Assembly: GCA_963210315.1 (NCBI GenBank)
Contig: OY723284.1
Span: 1,550,001 to 1,614,000 of the forward strand
Direction: 5' to 3'
Length of the DNA stretch: 64,000 nt
From: Rhynchopus euleeides
Lineage: Eukaryota; Euglenozoa; Diplonemea; Diplonemida; Diplonemidae
Of this stretch, positions 28,663 to 40,228 are shown in pieces. Both the position numbers and the translations under genes were made by a program. The notes under the pieces were generated by a model. It was not told the origin of the DNA. It made no database searches and saw only the letters and a program-made list of their open reading frames with translations. The first letter of the stretch is position 1; every line of letters starts with the position of its first letter.

Positions 28663-31600
28663 TATAACGGCATTGGGCACTGGCCATTGCTATGCCACGT
28701 TGTCAAGAAATCAGTAACACAAATAGCAACCCCTCTCCTCCCGACCCCCTCCCCCCACCCCCCTGTGCCAGCACTCGCCGTCTGTTGGGTCTTCGAAGGC
28801 GGATCATCTCGCTACAGCCTGTTGGGGTGTGAAGCGTTTGCAAAGGGTCCACACGGTGAAAAGTGCTTCTCTCCGGCAGGCCACTCCGAAACTGTCGGAG
28901 AGAAGCAAAGAAGCTGTCGAAAGGGGGTCGCTTGATTGTGCCCGGGAGAGGGTTGGGAATCGTTCGGATGGAAGCCAGGCTCACTCAGTTCAGCGGGGGG
29001 GAGTTTTTTTTTCTCTTTTCTGGCTGAGAACCGCTCGAACCGCCTGGACCCTGGAGGCCAAGTCAGGCAGCTCCAAACAGCCCCAACTCCCTACCCCCCC
29101 CAAGCTAGAATCGCCCCCATCCCCACCCCTATCCAGTTGTGTACAACCCCTCCCCATCCCTGCCCCTCTGTTCCCTTCTCCACGTCACGTCTCACCCTCC
29201 CCCGCCCCGGCCCGTAGATTTTTTTTGCCTTATTTTTTTTGGATTGCAAATGCTTTTGAAGCAGCTTTTTCCTTAAACTCAGTGTCCCTTTCTCCCCCCA
29301 CACCCCATCCCACATATCCCCGACATAAAGGTGTAGTGCAGTTTTGGGTGTTTTTTTTGGTGTTTTCCGTGGTGGTGGTGGAGGAAAACGGGAGGTACGG
29401 TGTGGGTGAAATTCATCCAAAGAAGAATAGGCGGCGCTTGGGCAGACGAATACAAACCTCCTCATCTGTGGGGTTTGCTTTTTTTGTTGTATTTTTTTTT
29501 GCCCGGGTTTTTGGCGCACAAACACGAGATAATATAACCACACAGATAGCGGCAGGGGGGGTTCAGAGCTGGTTATGGCACAACACGTTGTCAAGAAGTT
29601 GCACCCCTGCCTCGCCCCCCCTACCAAGCGCACCGACACTTTCCAAAGATATAAAAAGTTTCAAACTAGGTGTGTGTGTGTGTGTGGTGTGTCGCCCGGT
29701 GCAACTTACACTAAACAAAAAGGTTTACGTGTATGTGTGTGTGTGCTGTGTGCAGGCGAACCCCTAGAAAAAAAAGTATCACGAGCGAAGAAGAAAAAAA
29801 CACCTCCCCAATCCGAACTTTGGACACCCATCCAAGTAAAATAGTAGGGCGAATTCATATAACCCGGGGCGCCCCCCATTCCCCACCCTCTGCGCTCTCA
29901 CGCCAACCTGCGCCTAGCCTGACCACAGGAACCACCAGCAGGCTTCCACCTTTTTGAACTTCCGGGGTTGTCCAGGCCCCCACCCCAACCCTAGACGCGG
30001 GGGAGGGACTGGGTTTCCCCGGTGGTTGCGGTGCCGGGGGGGCCCCCCTTGTGCAGGATCTCTCCTTGATTGCATCACTGCACCGATATCCAGACCACGA
30101 CGAACATTGCCCGATGATTCATGACCTTTTACCGGCGGGCTGATCGAAGCCCCCGCCCCTGCCCCCGCCCTCCTTTGTGCGCTCTTTTCTTTTCCCGAAT
30201 ACTGTTGTGATTTCTTTGCCCTCCCCCTCCATCCCTACCCGGGCCCTCCCCACGTTGATCCCTGCACCCCTCCCTCTCTTTCCCGCCACAGGGCTGCTGA
30301 GTGTTCCCTATCGCGTTTAAGGGGAGGGAGGCTGCATGGCTGGCGAAGGGGTCACCGTGGCTGTGATTCGTGGAGGGGGTTTTTTTTCTCTTCACGTTTT
30401 CCCCCACACCCCCTCAATTTTTGCACAGGGCACACCAGTGTGTGTTGGGGGAAATGCTCCGGAGACGCGATAGAGGTGCCTCCGTGTTCTGTGTCAAAGT
30501 GTGTCAGTTTGCAACCCATATTGTTAGGCAGGTCACTTTTCTGCACCTTGAGGGCGCAAGGCATCCCGACGGATTCGTTAAACTGGCACCGCCGCTTGTC
30601 GTTTTGCTTCTATTTCATGCCCCCCCATCGCGGGGGAACCCAACCAAAGGCAACTCGCCAGCCCAGAGCACCAAATCATCTCGTAGAATTTTGCGCCAAC
30701 CTCGCAAAATGAAGGCTTCTGGTGTCGCATGTGTTCACCGTTCCCCATGGGCCCCCGCAACATGGTTCCAAACCAAGCGCGCAAGGAAGCCCAAAGAAGG
30801 ACCAGGCAGCCCTTCGTGCAGAGAGACCCGATCCTCCCTTCGTGTCGAACTTCGAGCGAAGGCAAGTGGGGTCGTCGACAGCACGCTTCTTTACAGGCTA
30901 CACTGCACTCCAAGCCTGTGTGAATGATTTCCACCGAGCCGAACAACAGAGATTCTCCTCGTGATGCTGTGCAAAGCCCCCCTCAGCCAAAAAGTTCTGC
31001 AGGCGGGGTTCGGGTGGAGTGGGGGGTGGGGGCGAGGTGATCCAGCAGGGGATGTGTTTTCGAACCAATAGACCCCCGATAGGCCCTATCACTCCTCCTC
31101 CCCCTTCTTTCCGCCGCCCTCTTCTTGTGTGTACGCTGTTTTTTTTCCCACCACCCCCCCACCCACCCGCCCACCCGCTGCTTCTTGCTCCATACCCCAC
31201 CCACCCACCTTGCACCTCGGTTTCCCCTCTCCAAGGCTATTGCCTCGCCGACAGTCGCACTCCATCTCGGTCATACCACATAGCCTGCATATAGAGTGAA
31301 GGGAGTTCAATTCTCTCTCTCTCTCGCTGTGAAAAACAACGCAGCCTGCACAAGAAACGGCGTTGTGACCTTTCAGATGATACTACACATGTCCTGTAGG
31401 GGCCCGACAGCCGAAGGCAGGGCCGCTAGGCAAAGTGGCCATTGCCCTTCTGCTAATACTACACCCACCCCCCCCCCCCCCCCCCCCAATCCCCCCCTTT
31501 CCTTCCAGCCCCTGGAAGTCCCCCTCTCTCCCTCCCACAACCCCCCTGTTGTCAACGAAGTTGTGCGTTTTTTTTCACAGTTCCCCCCCCCTCCCCTCCC

Positions 31601-32075
31601 TCCCCTCACCTCTCCTCCCCCCTCTTGTTGTTGCGTGTTTGAACATGGGTTGTCGTGTCAGGGAGGGTGTGGTGGTCTGCACTTCGGTGATGAAAACGGC
31701 GTGGGTTCTTTTTTTGGTGCATTTTTCCCCAATAATCTATCGGGGAAACTCGCCGAACGTTTGCCAACAAAGATTGCCGATAGTGACAACCACCCCAGGG
31801 AGGATGGGGTAGCGTCGGTCAGATGATTGCCCTCGGGGGTGGGTGGGGAGGGACAGCAATTGCGAGCGGCAGGCGAGCAAAAAAAAACTGGCCGCGTGTA
31901 AATTTGAAAAACAAAAAGTAACGGCAAAAAAAACCCACCTGGTGATAAAAAAATTAGAGACATGGGAAAAAACAGTTGGAAATAGCAAAGCCGATGACGA
32001 ACCCTCCCTCCCACCCCCACCCCCACCCGTCGAGAAGACGGGTTTCGTTCTGTGCAGCTGTGTGCGAGGTTTGCC

Positions 32076-32106
<31 letters not shown>

Positions 32107-32295
32107 GGGCTTCTTTCAAGGCAAACAGATATTCTTACCTATCACCCCCACACACAGGCTTCTTTCTCCACAACCTATCACACAGTGCCCACCACACGCC
32201 CCCTCTCTGCCAGCACACCTCCATCACAACCTGCCCTGACACAAGGGTGGGGTGTAGGTGTGGTGTCGGCGTGGCCGTGTTCCACCCTCCCTGCT
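28663..32295. other. Long intergenic region, homopolymer-rich
   Basis: About 3.6 kb with many C runs (31465-31488, 32075-32092), GT runs (29670-29745) and T runs. Two GT-rich units near 29640-29760 look like a local duplication. The frames read as low-complexity Pro or Gly stretches, so I support no gene. Confidence 0.5.
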
Positions 32296-32940
32296 ATGAA
32301 GGGTGACGTGAGCCATGTCGAGTCTGCCGATGCATCGGGATGGCAGGTCCGCTACCGGCAGGCAGTGTCGGACCTGGAGCAGATGCAGCACAGGCTGGAC
32401 GCACACGCCATAAGGGAGGAGCTGCAGCAGCTGGAGATTGCCGGGCTGCAGAAGTCGGTTGACACGCTGCAGGCGAGCCAGGCATCAGCCGGGGCAGAGC
32501 ACCGCGCGGACAGCACACCGCAGCAGGCGCACCCCTCGGGGTTGGGTGGGGATGGGCATGCCTTGGAGATAGGGGCTGTGACCTCCGGCACATCTGCCGT
32601 CACACCCTTCGCAAGGGTGCCTGACATGCGCTGCAGCAGCCCCGGATCTGTGAGGAACTCAACAGGCGCAGAGTCTGTGTGGAGCTACTGCACCTCATCC
32701 CTCGCGTCGACGGCGTCCCTCCCCTCCGCCTCCGTGAATGCGATGCTGGTGACCCTGCAGGCGGACTACAAAGCGTCGCTCGCCTCGGTGATTGACAGTG
32801 GGTACACCCGGGAGTCAGACCTCAAGGGTGAGATCGCGTCACTCAAGGAGCAGGTCAGAACCTCAAAGCGGCGTGCGGCTGTGATGGAGGCGCGGGCAGA
32901 GGCTGCAGAACTGCTCCTGAGGGACAGGGGTGCGTGCTGA
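32296..32940 (+). CDS. Small coiled-coil protein of unknown function
   Basis: The 214-aa frame from Met 32296 has two heptad-like helical regions: about residues 15-65 (QAVSDLEQMQHRLDAHAIRE, then QLEIAGLQKSVDTL) and about 150-205 (MLVTLQADYKASLASVIDSG, then LKGEIASLKEQV). A Ser/Thr/Gly-rich middle joins them. Codon choice is GC-rich at third positions, like the host genes, in contrast with the surrounding DNA. An in-frame extension upstream to 31843 reads as low-complexity and is left out. No family is recognised. Confidence 0.55.
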   Translation: MKGDVSHVESADASGWQVRYRQAVSDLEQMQHRLDAHAIREELQQLEIAGLQKSVDTLQASQASAGAEHRADSTPQQAHPSGLGGDGHALEIGAVTSGTSAVTPFARVPDMRCSSPGSVRNSTGAESVWSYCTSSLASTASLPSASVNAMLVTLQADYKASLASVIDSGYTRESDLKGEIASLKEQVRTSKRRAAVMEARAEAAELLLRDRGAC

Positions 32941-34619
32941 TCGCCGGAGGGGAAGGAGGGGGGGGGATGCATGGGGCTTTGCTGCTGTGTATCCGATGGG
33001 TGTGGGGGAGGGGGGGGGGTGGGAGGGCGCGAGAGGGTGCTGGTATCCAGGAATCTGGGTGCACTGGGGGAGGGGGGGGTATGGTGTAGTGTGTCTGATA
33101 GAGAGGCAACCGAGGTTGTGAGTCGTTGCGACCCCCAACCCCCTGCCCATCGTGTGGAGTGCCTTGAAGGGGGGGATGGCTGTGTCGCCCGAGCCCTCCC
33201 CCCTCTGCTTGTGATATCGAAAGCCGCAAACAAAAAAAAACAGGAAGTGGTGCGATTCGATTCTTTTTTTTGCCCGGTCTGTCCTTTGTGTCTTTTTATC
33301 TGCGGGGCCTCGTGTGCCCCCTCCCATAGCCTCTCTTGCCCTGCCTAAATCAGTCAAAAGTTTCAGCATCCTGATATTCACGTTTCTTTTTTACTTGAGT
33401 GGTAACCCTCAATGTACATTCCTACACTGTCACGGCGCGGGTGCCTTTGGTTTGCCTGCAGGGGCCACCGCTGCGAGAACGGGCACTCAGAACCCTTTCT
33501 GGTCTCCGGTGTGTATTTCATCAACTGCATCCGTCAAGACGCAGCATTCGGGCAACCTCTGGCGGTCCGCCAGAGCTTGCCTTTTGTATCTTTTGGATGG
33601 TGCCCTTGAAATTCTTCTCTGGGTGCGCGCAGGAGAACTTGTCCCCTTTAGTGTGGCTGTTTATGAAGGATCATCTGTATCCTCTCACAGCTTAACCGCA
33701 CAGCCTGAGATAGGGTGCTTTGTTGTGTGTCCTGGCGTTCTGTCTGCTGCTTGGGTGAGGGGCTGACGCAGATGGCTCGGGTTTTGTGCGCCACTGTGCG
33801 TGGAATAAGTCACGGCTTTTTGCCTTTATGGCTCGTAGTTCTGCGCGCCCTCACCACACCACCCACACCAAGAGTCACCAGGCGGGTGGTGGGTGGTCGG
33901 CGAGAGAACGGAAGAGGAACACCCTCACACAGGGTCATCGTTGTGCCCTGCTAGTTGCCCTCGGGTCCCGTTCCTTTTTGTGCCCACAAAGCCAAAAAGT
34001 GGGATGGGTGGGGGGTGGGTGGGATGGGGGAAGAAATCAGCAGAACGGGACCTTCGTTTATGTTCGGGTGAACAAGACGATTCCGCCAAATCTGCTTGAT
34101 TTTTGCGACTGCCAAATCAATGTTCCCGCAGACCACCCATAGAAGAAGTGATGCTGTGCTGAAGCGCGCCCTTCATTTTTCACCCTTCGTTTTGCATCCC
34201 GGAAGTCTGAATATTGCCTTATCCATCCGTGTATAACCGGGGCTGCGGTTTGCGGGAGGGGTTTTCGTGCCACTCTCGAAACAGCCTGACTCGCTGCAAA
34301 TCTTCTTCTTGCAAACAAGGGCTGCGTGGGTGAAGTGGAACCCGCACTATCTTCCCTGCACAGGGGAAGGCGTGCCGCCACACCAGAATCTGAGTCCGCC
34401 CACTCAAAGGCATCTCACTCACTGCCCGTGGGTGCTCGCATGTGATTTAAAACCCCGGCCACCCACACCGCCCTTACCCTGGAGGCCGGTATTCCGGGAT
34501 CAGACTATCCCCACGCGCCTCTACACACGCAAAGGCGTGCATCCCATCACGGATCCACACATCTCACGAAGTGACGGGACGTGAGGGGGGGGGGGGGTCA
34601 AGGCTGGACAAATGCTGCA
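32941..34619. other. Intergenic, no gene supported
   Basis: G and C homopolymers and short frames only. Confidence 0.4.
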
Positions 34620-34710
34620 TTTTAAAAATAAAAAACATAAAATAAAATAAAGTGCAATAAAATGCAGTAAAGTGCAGTAAAATGCAGTAAAGTGCAATAA
34701 AGTGCAGGAG
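34620..34710. repeat. TGCAGTAAA-type minisatellite, left block
   Basis: About eight degenerate units of 10 bp (consensus TGCAGTAAAA, with GTGCAATAAA variants) after an AAATAAAATA stretch. A matching block in the same orientation lies at 35383-35452, about 670 bp away. Confidence 0.8.
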
Positions 34711-35382
34711 AGCGTGTTGTAGGGGTGGCTCGGCGTGACGGTGGGCAGGATGCTGACCTGCCGTGCCAGGGGACCCTGATCCGCCCACTCTGGCCAACAC
34801 AAGGCCACCAAGGCAGTGCCCCCGCCAGGCCCGCCCTGCTGCTGTTCGGCATGCTTGATGCTGCTTCCGAGTGCCGGGGCCAATCAGGCAGCAGGCGCAC
34901 CCCAGCACCGCAGGCGCAGCAGGGCGGACCAGCACGGCGGTGTGCGGTGGGCAGTCCACCTTCCTCGGACGTTGTACAGCTGAGCTCTGGCGTACGGGTT
35001 CTTCACCATCCCGTTCGGGGAGGCTGGACATCAGAGCGGACTGAAAGCACTCAAAGCAGGACTGAAGCCAGGCGGAGGCCGCACCGATCAGGTCCTGCGA
35101 ACCCACCGACCCAACATAGGCAGGGCACATCCATCCCGGCCTGCATTCTCTGCCGGAGCCTTGGTGCGTCCCTGTGACCTTCAGGAGAACCTCCGTGCAG
35201 GAGCGGTACTTTTTGCCATCTTCTGCGGGTTTGCGGCTGTCCGCAAACTTGCAGACGTGGCTGCACCTCTGTAAAGTGGGTGTGACTCCAGCATTTGGCC
35301 TGTCCATAGTGGTCCTCCCAGCTGTACGTATGCGAAGCCCAAGGCACCACTAAGGACCATGCACTTTATCCAAAAATCCGGA
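34711..35382. other. Segment between two minisatellite blocks
   Basis: GC-rich sequence with an open frame on the minus strand (34564-35307, 247 aa) running into the left block. The translation has a few Cys pairs but no domain I recognise. As both blocks are the same repeat in the same orientation, this could be a retroposed segment with a short-repeat 3' tail, in which case its coding strand would be minus for the left block. I cannot confirm this. Confidence 0.3.
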
Positions 35383-35452
35383 AAATAAAATACAATAAAA
35401 TGCAGTAAAATGCAGTAAAATAAAGTGCAGTAAAGTGCAGTAAAAATTTGCT
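35383..35452. repeat. TGCAGTAAA-type minisatellite, right block
   Basis: Same 10-bp unit as 34620-34710, preceded by AAATAAAATACAATAAAATG. Confidence 0.8.
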
Positions 35453-37952
35453 GCCAGCCTTGGGGGGGGTACTTCTGCCGAGGTGTTGCGCTCGGTAGAT
35501 ATCACCTCAGAATTGGTTCCAACACTCAACACACTCAAAGCACACACACTCCCACACCGTTTCCTTCATAACGATGCCATCCCCTCTTTCCTCAGGTCTA
35601 ATGCATGTGGGAGCTACCGTTTCGACATGTCACCCCCTCTCCCTCCAGTATGGTGCGGCTTTCCTCAGTATTTATTGTCCTTTGAGCTCGTCGTCAGGCA
35701 CCTCTCCCGCCAACCCTAGTGCGCACGGTGGCCAGGTTCGTCGGGTTATGTGAGACCAAGAATGGGTCGTGCTACCACTGCAGTAGATATATTGTCTACA
35801 TCTGATAAGTGTGGTGGCGCATTTACAATGCGCCTCAAAAATACATGCGGGTTTTCCCTTGTCCTCCCGTGTCTTGCGAACGAAAGATATCTTCAAGAAA
35901 AAGAGATGAGAGGGAGGTGGGGGGGGGGGGGCTTCGCTAAGCGGTTCTAAAGGAAGTGCCTTTTTTTTGGTCCATTGCCCCCCCCCCCCCTGTTCTTGGA
36001 AAGAACTGCCGAAGAGTTTTACCGAAAAAGCGAAGACCGCCTCACCCCCCACCTCCTCAATCGGAAGGAACAGAAGTGAACACCCCCACCCCACCCCCCC
36101 CCTCGTTACGATTGTCAGGCTGCTTCCTGCATTTCGCCTCTGCCGAACTGCCACAAAAACAGGCGGTGCGGTACCCAGGCTCTTCATCAGGTGATGAATG
36201 GCATGACAAACCTAAAGTCGCCAGGGGGGGGGGGTGTGCTGCGGGGTGCAGTGCGTCAGGGAGAAAGGTTTGTATCTTATTGCGCGCTTGGTCTTCATCC
36301 GTATTGGATCATATCCTTGCGATCGACGGGAAGGGGTAAGGGAGGGGGGAGGGGAGGGGGTGATGATTTAGTTTCGCGCGAACTACCTTTATTGGGGGGG
36401 AGGGGGGGGGTACTGGGTCATGGGGGGTGCTGGCGCCTTTGCTAGCCTCTGTGATCACACCCTCCTCCCAGCCCCCCCTCCCCCGCCAGTTTCGTTTGTT
36501 TCCCGCTTCACCGCGTGGGCAGTGTGGTGCAGTTCTGTTTGCAATCCCGCGTCCGTTTATTGGTGCGTCTGAGACCCCTTCCATCAGAAGTTTAACAACG
36601 CTGTTGCAGGCGCCCCGCCTCTACTCCCTTTGTAGTCCCAATGGGGGCCTTCGCTGTATCAAATCGTGTCAGGCAAGCAGCCTATACCGGTATTGTGTGA
36701 CGGCTCACTTTTCTCGATTTCAGAGCGGTTTCTGTGTTGGATTATCGGACACGCATCGTACAGAAAGTCCACGAGAGACGAACGCATGAGAACTGATACG
36801 CTATCCTGTTGCCCAAGATGTCACGTGGAGTGACGGCAGAGTCACTGGGGTAGTACACTTTAGAGCTAAGGCCCCCGTTGGGAGGCTTCGCTATGAGGAC
36901 TCTCTCACTATGAGTCACCGGTCGTCAGCCAGTTGAGAGGGGAAGGACTAAAAGGCGCCCCTCACTTTCCCTCACCGGGTAGCGGGAGGGGCCTGTTGCT
37001 TGTGTGATATACCTCCTTCGAATTCTCACGCTATTCCGTTGCATCCCTGGTATTGCATGATTGTAGACCGGCGATCCCAGCTGTGAGAGTTGTCTGAAGC
37101 CATGGCATCGCAGTGGGAAAACAGACTTTAACGGAGCCACTCATATATTCCAACTTTTGTGGGGGCCTTCGGTCTGTGCCGCTGTGTGTGTGTCAAACTG
37201 TGTCACACACACAGTGGGGTCACAGCCAGGGAGGGTGGAGTGGCTTACCTTTTCTCACCTTTCTGCACTTCTGAGCGAAGGCCTCACTCGGGTGGGTTTG
37301 TGGCCAACAGGCCTTTTCTACCCACAACAGGAGCCCCTGATGGCTCCTGCCAGTGTCAACAAAGATAGGGATGGGGGAGTCCCAACCTTTTGCTGACACA
37401 CACCAGAGCGTCATTCGCCGCACATTTCTCCCCCCGGCCCCTACCCCCCAAAGTTCGCAGGGATTCTGGGTCAGCGAGCTGGCATCGAACAGCAGTCCGC
37501 GAAAGACAGCTGTACGAAAAAACCAGGCACGCTATCCCGCTTCATTGCCTACGTCGCACCACACTGATGCACTGTAGCGCCTTCCCGGGCAGAACCCTCG
37601 GATGCCTTCCGTGCCTTCATATTCTTCACATCCAGACTCGCATGTCACCTGGGGGTGACACCGATGAGGAGTACACCCAGGGAGGGGCTTTGCAGTGCAG
37701 TTGTTGGACATGCCCTTGGCAGTGTCAAGGATCGTCTCAGAGGGTCTGAAAACCCGGAAATAATCGGATTTTGGATCTCAGGGCAAGCATTCGGGGCGAA
37801 GCCCCCAACCCCCCCCCCCCCTCCCCATGTGCCCAACCCTTTGGCTCTGCTCTGCTCATGCATGCGGTGCACGCGGCATCCCCTGTGCTGTGGGTCTATG
37901 CTGTGTGTTCGTCCACCCGCCCTCCTGCAGGATCACACAGGGCCTTGTTACC
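35453..37952. other. Intergenic, no gene supported
   Basis: About 2.5 kb with mixed composition and G/C runs (35921-35931, 35979-35990, 36394-36410). I see no frame with domain content and no tRNA-like structure. Confidence 0.4.
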
Positions 37953-39116
37953 ATGTCGCAGGAGAATGCCGCACTGATGGGGGGCCCGGCTCAGCCGGTG
38001 TACGACCAGGCGGGCAACCCTTACCCGCAGCCTGGCGGCCAGTACCCGCCCCCTGCTGGGCAGTACCCTCCCCCGGCTGGGCAGCCGTACCAGCAGCACC
38101 ACCACCATCACCACCACCACCACCACCACCCGCCCCCGCCCCCTCCGGCTGGTGGGTACACCGGGCTTGACGGTTCGCAGACAGACTTCGGCCCCGGCGC
38201 AGTGCCGCAGCCGCAGCCGCCGCAGCCGCAGTACCCTGTGCAGCCCGCACCGCCGTCGCAGCAGATGATCTCTGGCCCTGCCGGGACCTTGGTCCAGTAC
38301 CTCGGTGGCGTGCAGAAGCTTGCGATCAAGGAGCGTGTGAACAAGCTGGAGGTGGCTGCGGACCTTGCGGGGTGCTGCTGCATCAACCAGGAGAACACGT
38401 ATGACGTGTTTGATGCCGTGCAGGGCTCGAAGCTGATGGAGGTGAAGGAGGAGTCGGACAACTGCCAGAGGTGCTGCTGCAAGCCGCACCACGCCCACAA
38501 GCTCAACTTCAAGGACCCCTACGGCGCGCACGTGATGACCGTCGACAAGCCCTTCAAGTGTGCCGGCCCGTGCCCCGCTTGGCTGGGGTGTTGCCAGACG
38601 GAGTCCACCCTCTACAACGGGACAGACGTCGAGCAGGACAACATGATTCTCGGGAAGACCCGCGAGCCCCTGTGCGGTGGCTGCTGCATCCCGAAGACGG
38701 AGGTGTTCCAGGGCGCAGGTCTGGATGAGTTTGCGGTGATCGAGGGGCCGTGCTGCTGCTTCGGTGGTCTGACGGAGTTGTGCTTCGACCAGCCCTTCCA
38801 CGTCAAGAACTTCGAGGGCGGTGAGGTGGCCACCATCGTGAAGGAGCGCCCTGAGGGGGCAAAGCAGGCCCTGGCCGAGCTGGTGTCCGACGCAGACATC
38901 TACACCCTGCACTACACCGACCAGGTCAACCCCAGCCAGAAGGCCGTGCTGCTGTCGTCGCTGCTGCTGCTTGACTACATGTTCTTCGAGTCTGGGTCGG
39001 CGTTCGAGTGCAACCCCTTCGAGCAGTCGTGCACCGTCACGTGCTGCAACATGTACCTCTGCGGGATGCTGATCCCGTGCAAGTGCAAGGCGGGCGGCAA
39101 GCAGGACGACAACTAG
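37953..39116 (+). CDS. Phospholipid scramblase family protein, paralogue 1
   Basis: The 387-aa frame from Met 37953 (context ACCATGT) has a Pro/Gln/Tyr-rich N-terminus with PYPQPGGQYPPP repeats and an 11-residue His run, as in the Pro-rich tails of animal scramblases. Residues about 100-365 match the scramblase (tubby-like beta-barrel) domain, with many Cys clusters (GCCCINQENTYDVFD, RCCCKP, GPCCCFGGL) and the C-terminal hydrophobic helix KAVLLSSLLLLDYMFFE preceded by DADIYTLHYTDQVNPSQ, the place of the calcium-binding loop. Members move phospholipids between bilayer leaflets or act at membranes with calcium. Cys clusters suggest palmitoylation. Paralogue 2 lies 4 kb downstream. A CTGCAG just upstream could be a 5'-UTR splice acceptor. 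Confidence 0.9.
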   Translation: MSQENAALMGGPAQPVYDQAGNPYPQPGGQYPPPAGQYPPPAGQPYQQHHHHHHHHHHHPPPPPPAGGYTGLDGSQTDFGPGAVPQPQPPQPQYPVQPAPPSQQMISGPAGTLVQYLGGVQKLAIKERVNKLEVAADLAGCCCINQENTYDVFDAVQGSKLMEVKEESDNCQRCCCKPHHAHKLNFKDPYGAHVMTVDKPFKCAGPCPAWLGCCQTESTLYNGTDVEQDNMILGKTREPLCGGCCIPKTEVFQGAGLDEFAVIEGPCCCFGGLTELCFDQPFHVKNFEGGEVATIVKERPEGAKQALAELVSDADIYTLHYTDQVNPSQKAVLLSSLLLLDYMFFESGSAFECNPFEQSCTVTCCNMYLCGMLIPCKCKAGGKQDDN

Positions 39117-39715
39117 AAGCCCCTCGTTAGGAGGAAGCTCTATGCGACATCCATATTATCAAACCCGCACCCCCAACAGGTTCGTCCACCCCTCCCCTCG
39201 CTCAGGTAGCACCCCTCAAAACAACGTCATTATTTTTAAAGCGATCTCTTCTTTTCTCTTTTTGATCTTTTTTTGGCTGCAAAGAAGGCAGCTCCGTGTG
39301 TTCTGTGTACGGTATCTTGTGCTGATGCGATGATGATTCGACCTTTCCGAGGAGCCGTAGACTCGGTACATTCTCGGAGCCACACGCGCGCCCCTCACCC
39401 AACGGAAATATGACCGGGCCCTCGAGGCCCTTCCTGGTCCCACCTTCCCCTGTGGCGTCGTCTCATCTTCCATCTGCTGTATTTTTCGGTAACAGCACAC
39501 ACAAAACCATTGTCTCTACGGAATCAAATTATAGCAGACCGCACCACGCCCGCCGAAAAGAACAGGTGTGTGGTGTGCTGTCGCGATCGACGAATACCCT
39601 CGCTGGATATTCTATCCCTTCCCGATTTGCGGGCAAGCTGTTTCTGATTCGTGGATTTTTCAAAACAAACGTTTTCCAACAAAAAAAACTCAGCGAGGGA
39701 AAAAAATGTGACGGG
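39117..39715. other. Scramblase 3' flank, no gene supported
   Basis: AT-richer sequence with short frames. It leads into the palindromic TCACAA element. Confidence 0.4.
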
Positions 39716-40228
39716 GTGGGGTAATCAGGCTGGGGGAAAAAACAACAAATCACAACGAATCACACCCGATCACAACAAATCACAACGCCAAATGTTGTGA
39801 TTTGTTGTGATTTGTTGCGATTTGTTGCGATTTGTTGTGGCCAGTTGTGATTTGTTGCGACCAGTTGTGACGACTTGTGACCCTTTTGTGATGAGTTGTG
39901 ATGAGTTGTGATGAGGTGTGATCTGTTGTGATCTGTTGTGATCGCGATCCAAAATTTCAAAAATTTAAAATTTTGGATCGCGATCACAACAGATCACAAC
40001 AGATCACACCTCATCACAACTCATCACAAAAGGGTCACAAGTCGTCACAACTGGTCACAACAAATCACACCACGTCACACCTAGTCACAACAAATCACAA
40101 CTGGCCGCAACAAATCGCAAAAAATCACAACAAATCACAACATTTGCCTTGTGATTTGTTGTGATCTGTTGTGATCGGGTGTGCTTTGTTGTGATTTGTT
40201 GTTTTTTTCCCCAGCCTGATTACCCCAC
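39716..40228. mobile_element. Palindromic TCACAA-repeat element (513 bp)
   Basis: The terminal inverted repeat GTGGGGTAATCAGGCTGGGG (39716-39735) is matched by its complement at 40209-40228. Both arms are made of TCACAACAAA-type units (GATCACAACA, GTCACAA, AATCACAAC) in opposite orientation. The centre is a perfect palindrome with 18-bp arms (from GATCGCGATCCAAAATTT at about 39942). The whole sequence could fold into one hairpin. It has no coding capacity, so it looks like a MITE or foldback element. A fragment with the same end is at 45096-45150. Confidence 0.8.

Noticed and set aside
34564-35307. 247-codon minus-strand frame as a gene
   Set aside because: The C-terminal third is translated minisatellite and the rest has no recognisable domain. 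It could be part of a retroelement, but this is unsupported.
36780-37140. Possible structural RNA gene in mixed-composition sequence with several small inverted motifs
   Set aside because: No match to tRNA, 5S or spliceosomal RNA signatures that I can see, and no consistent fold by eye.
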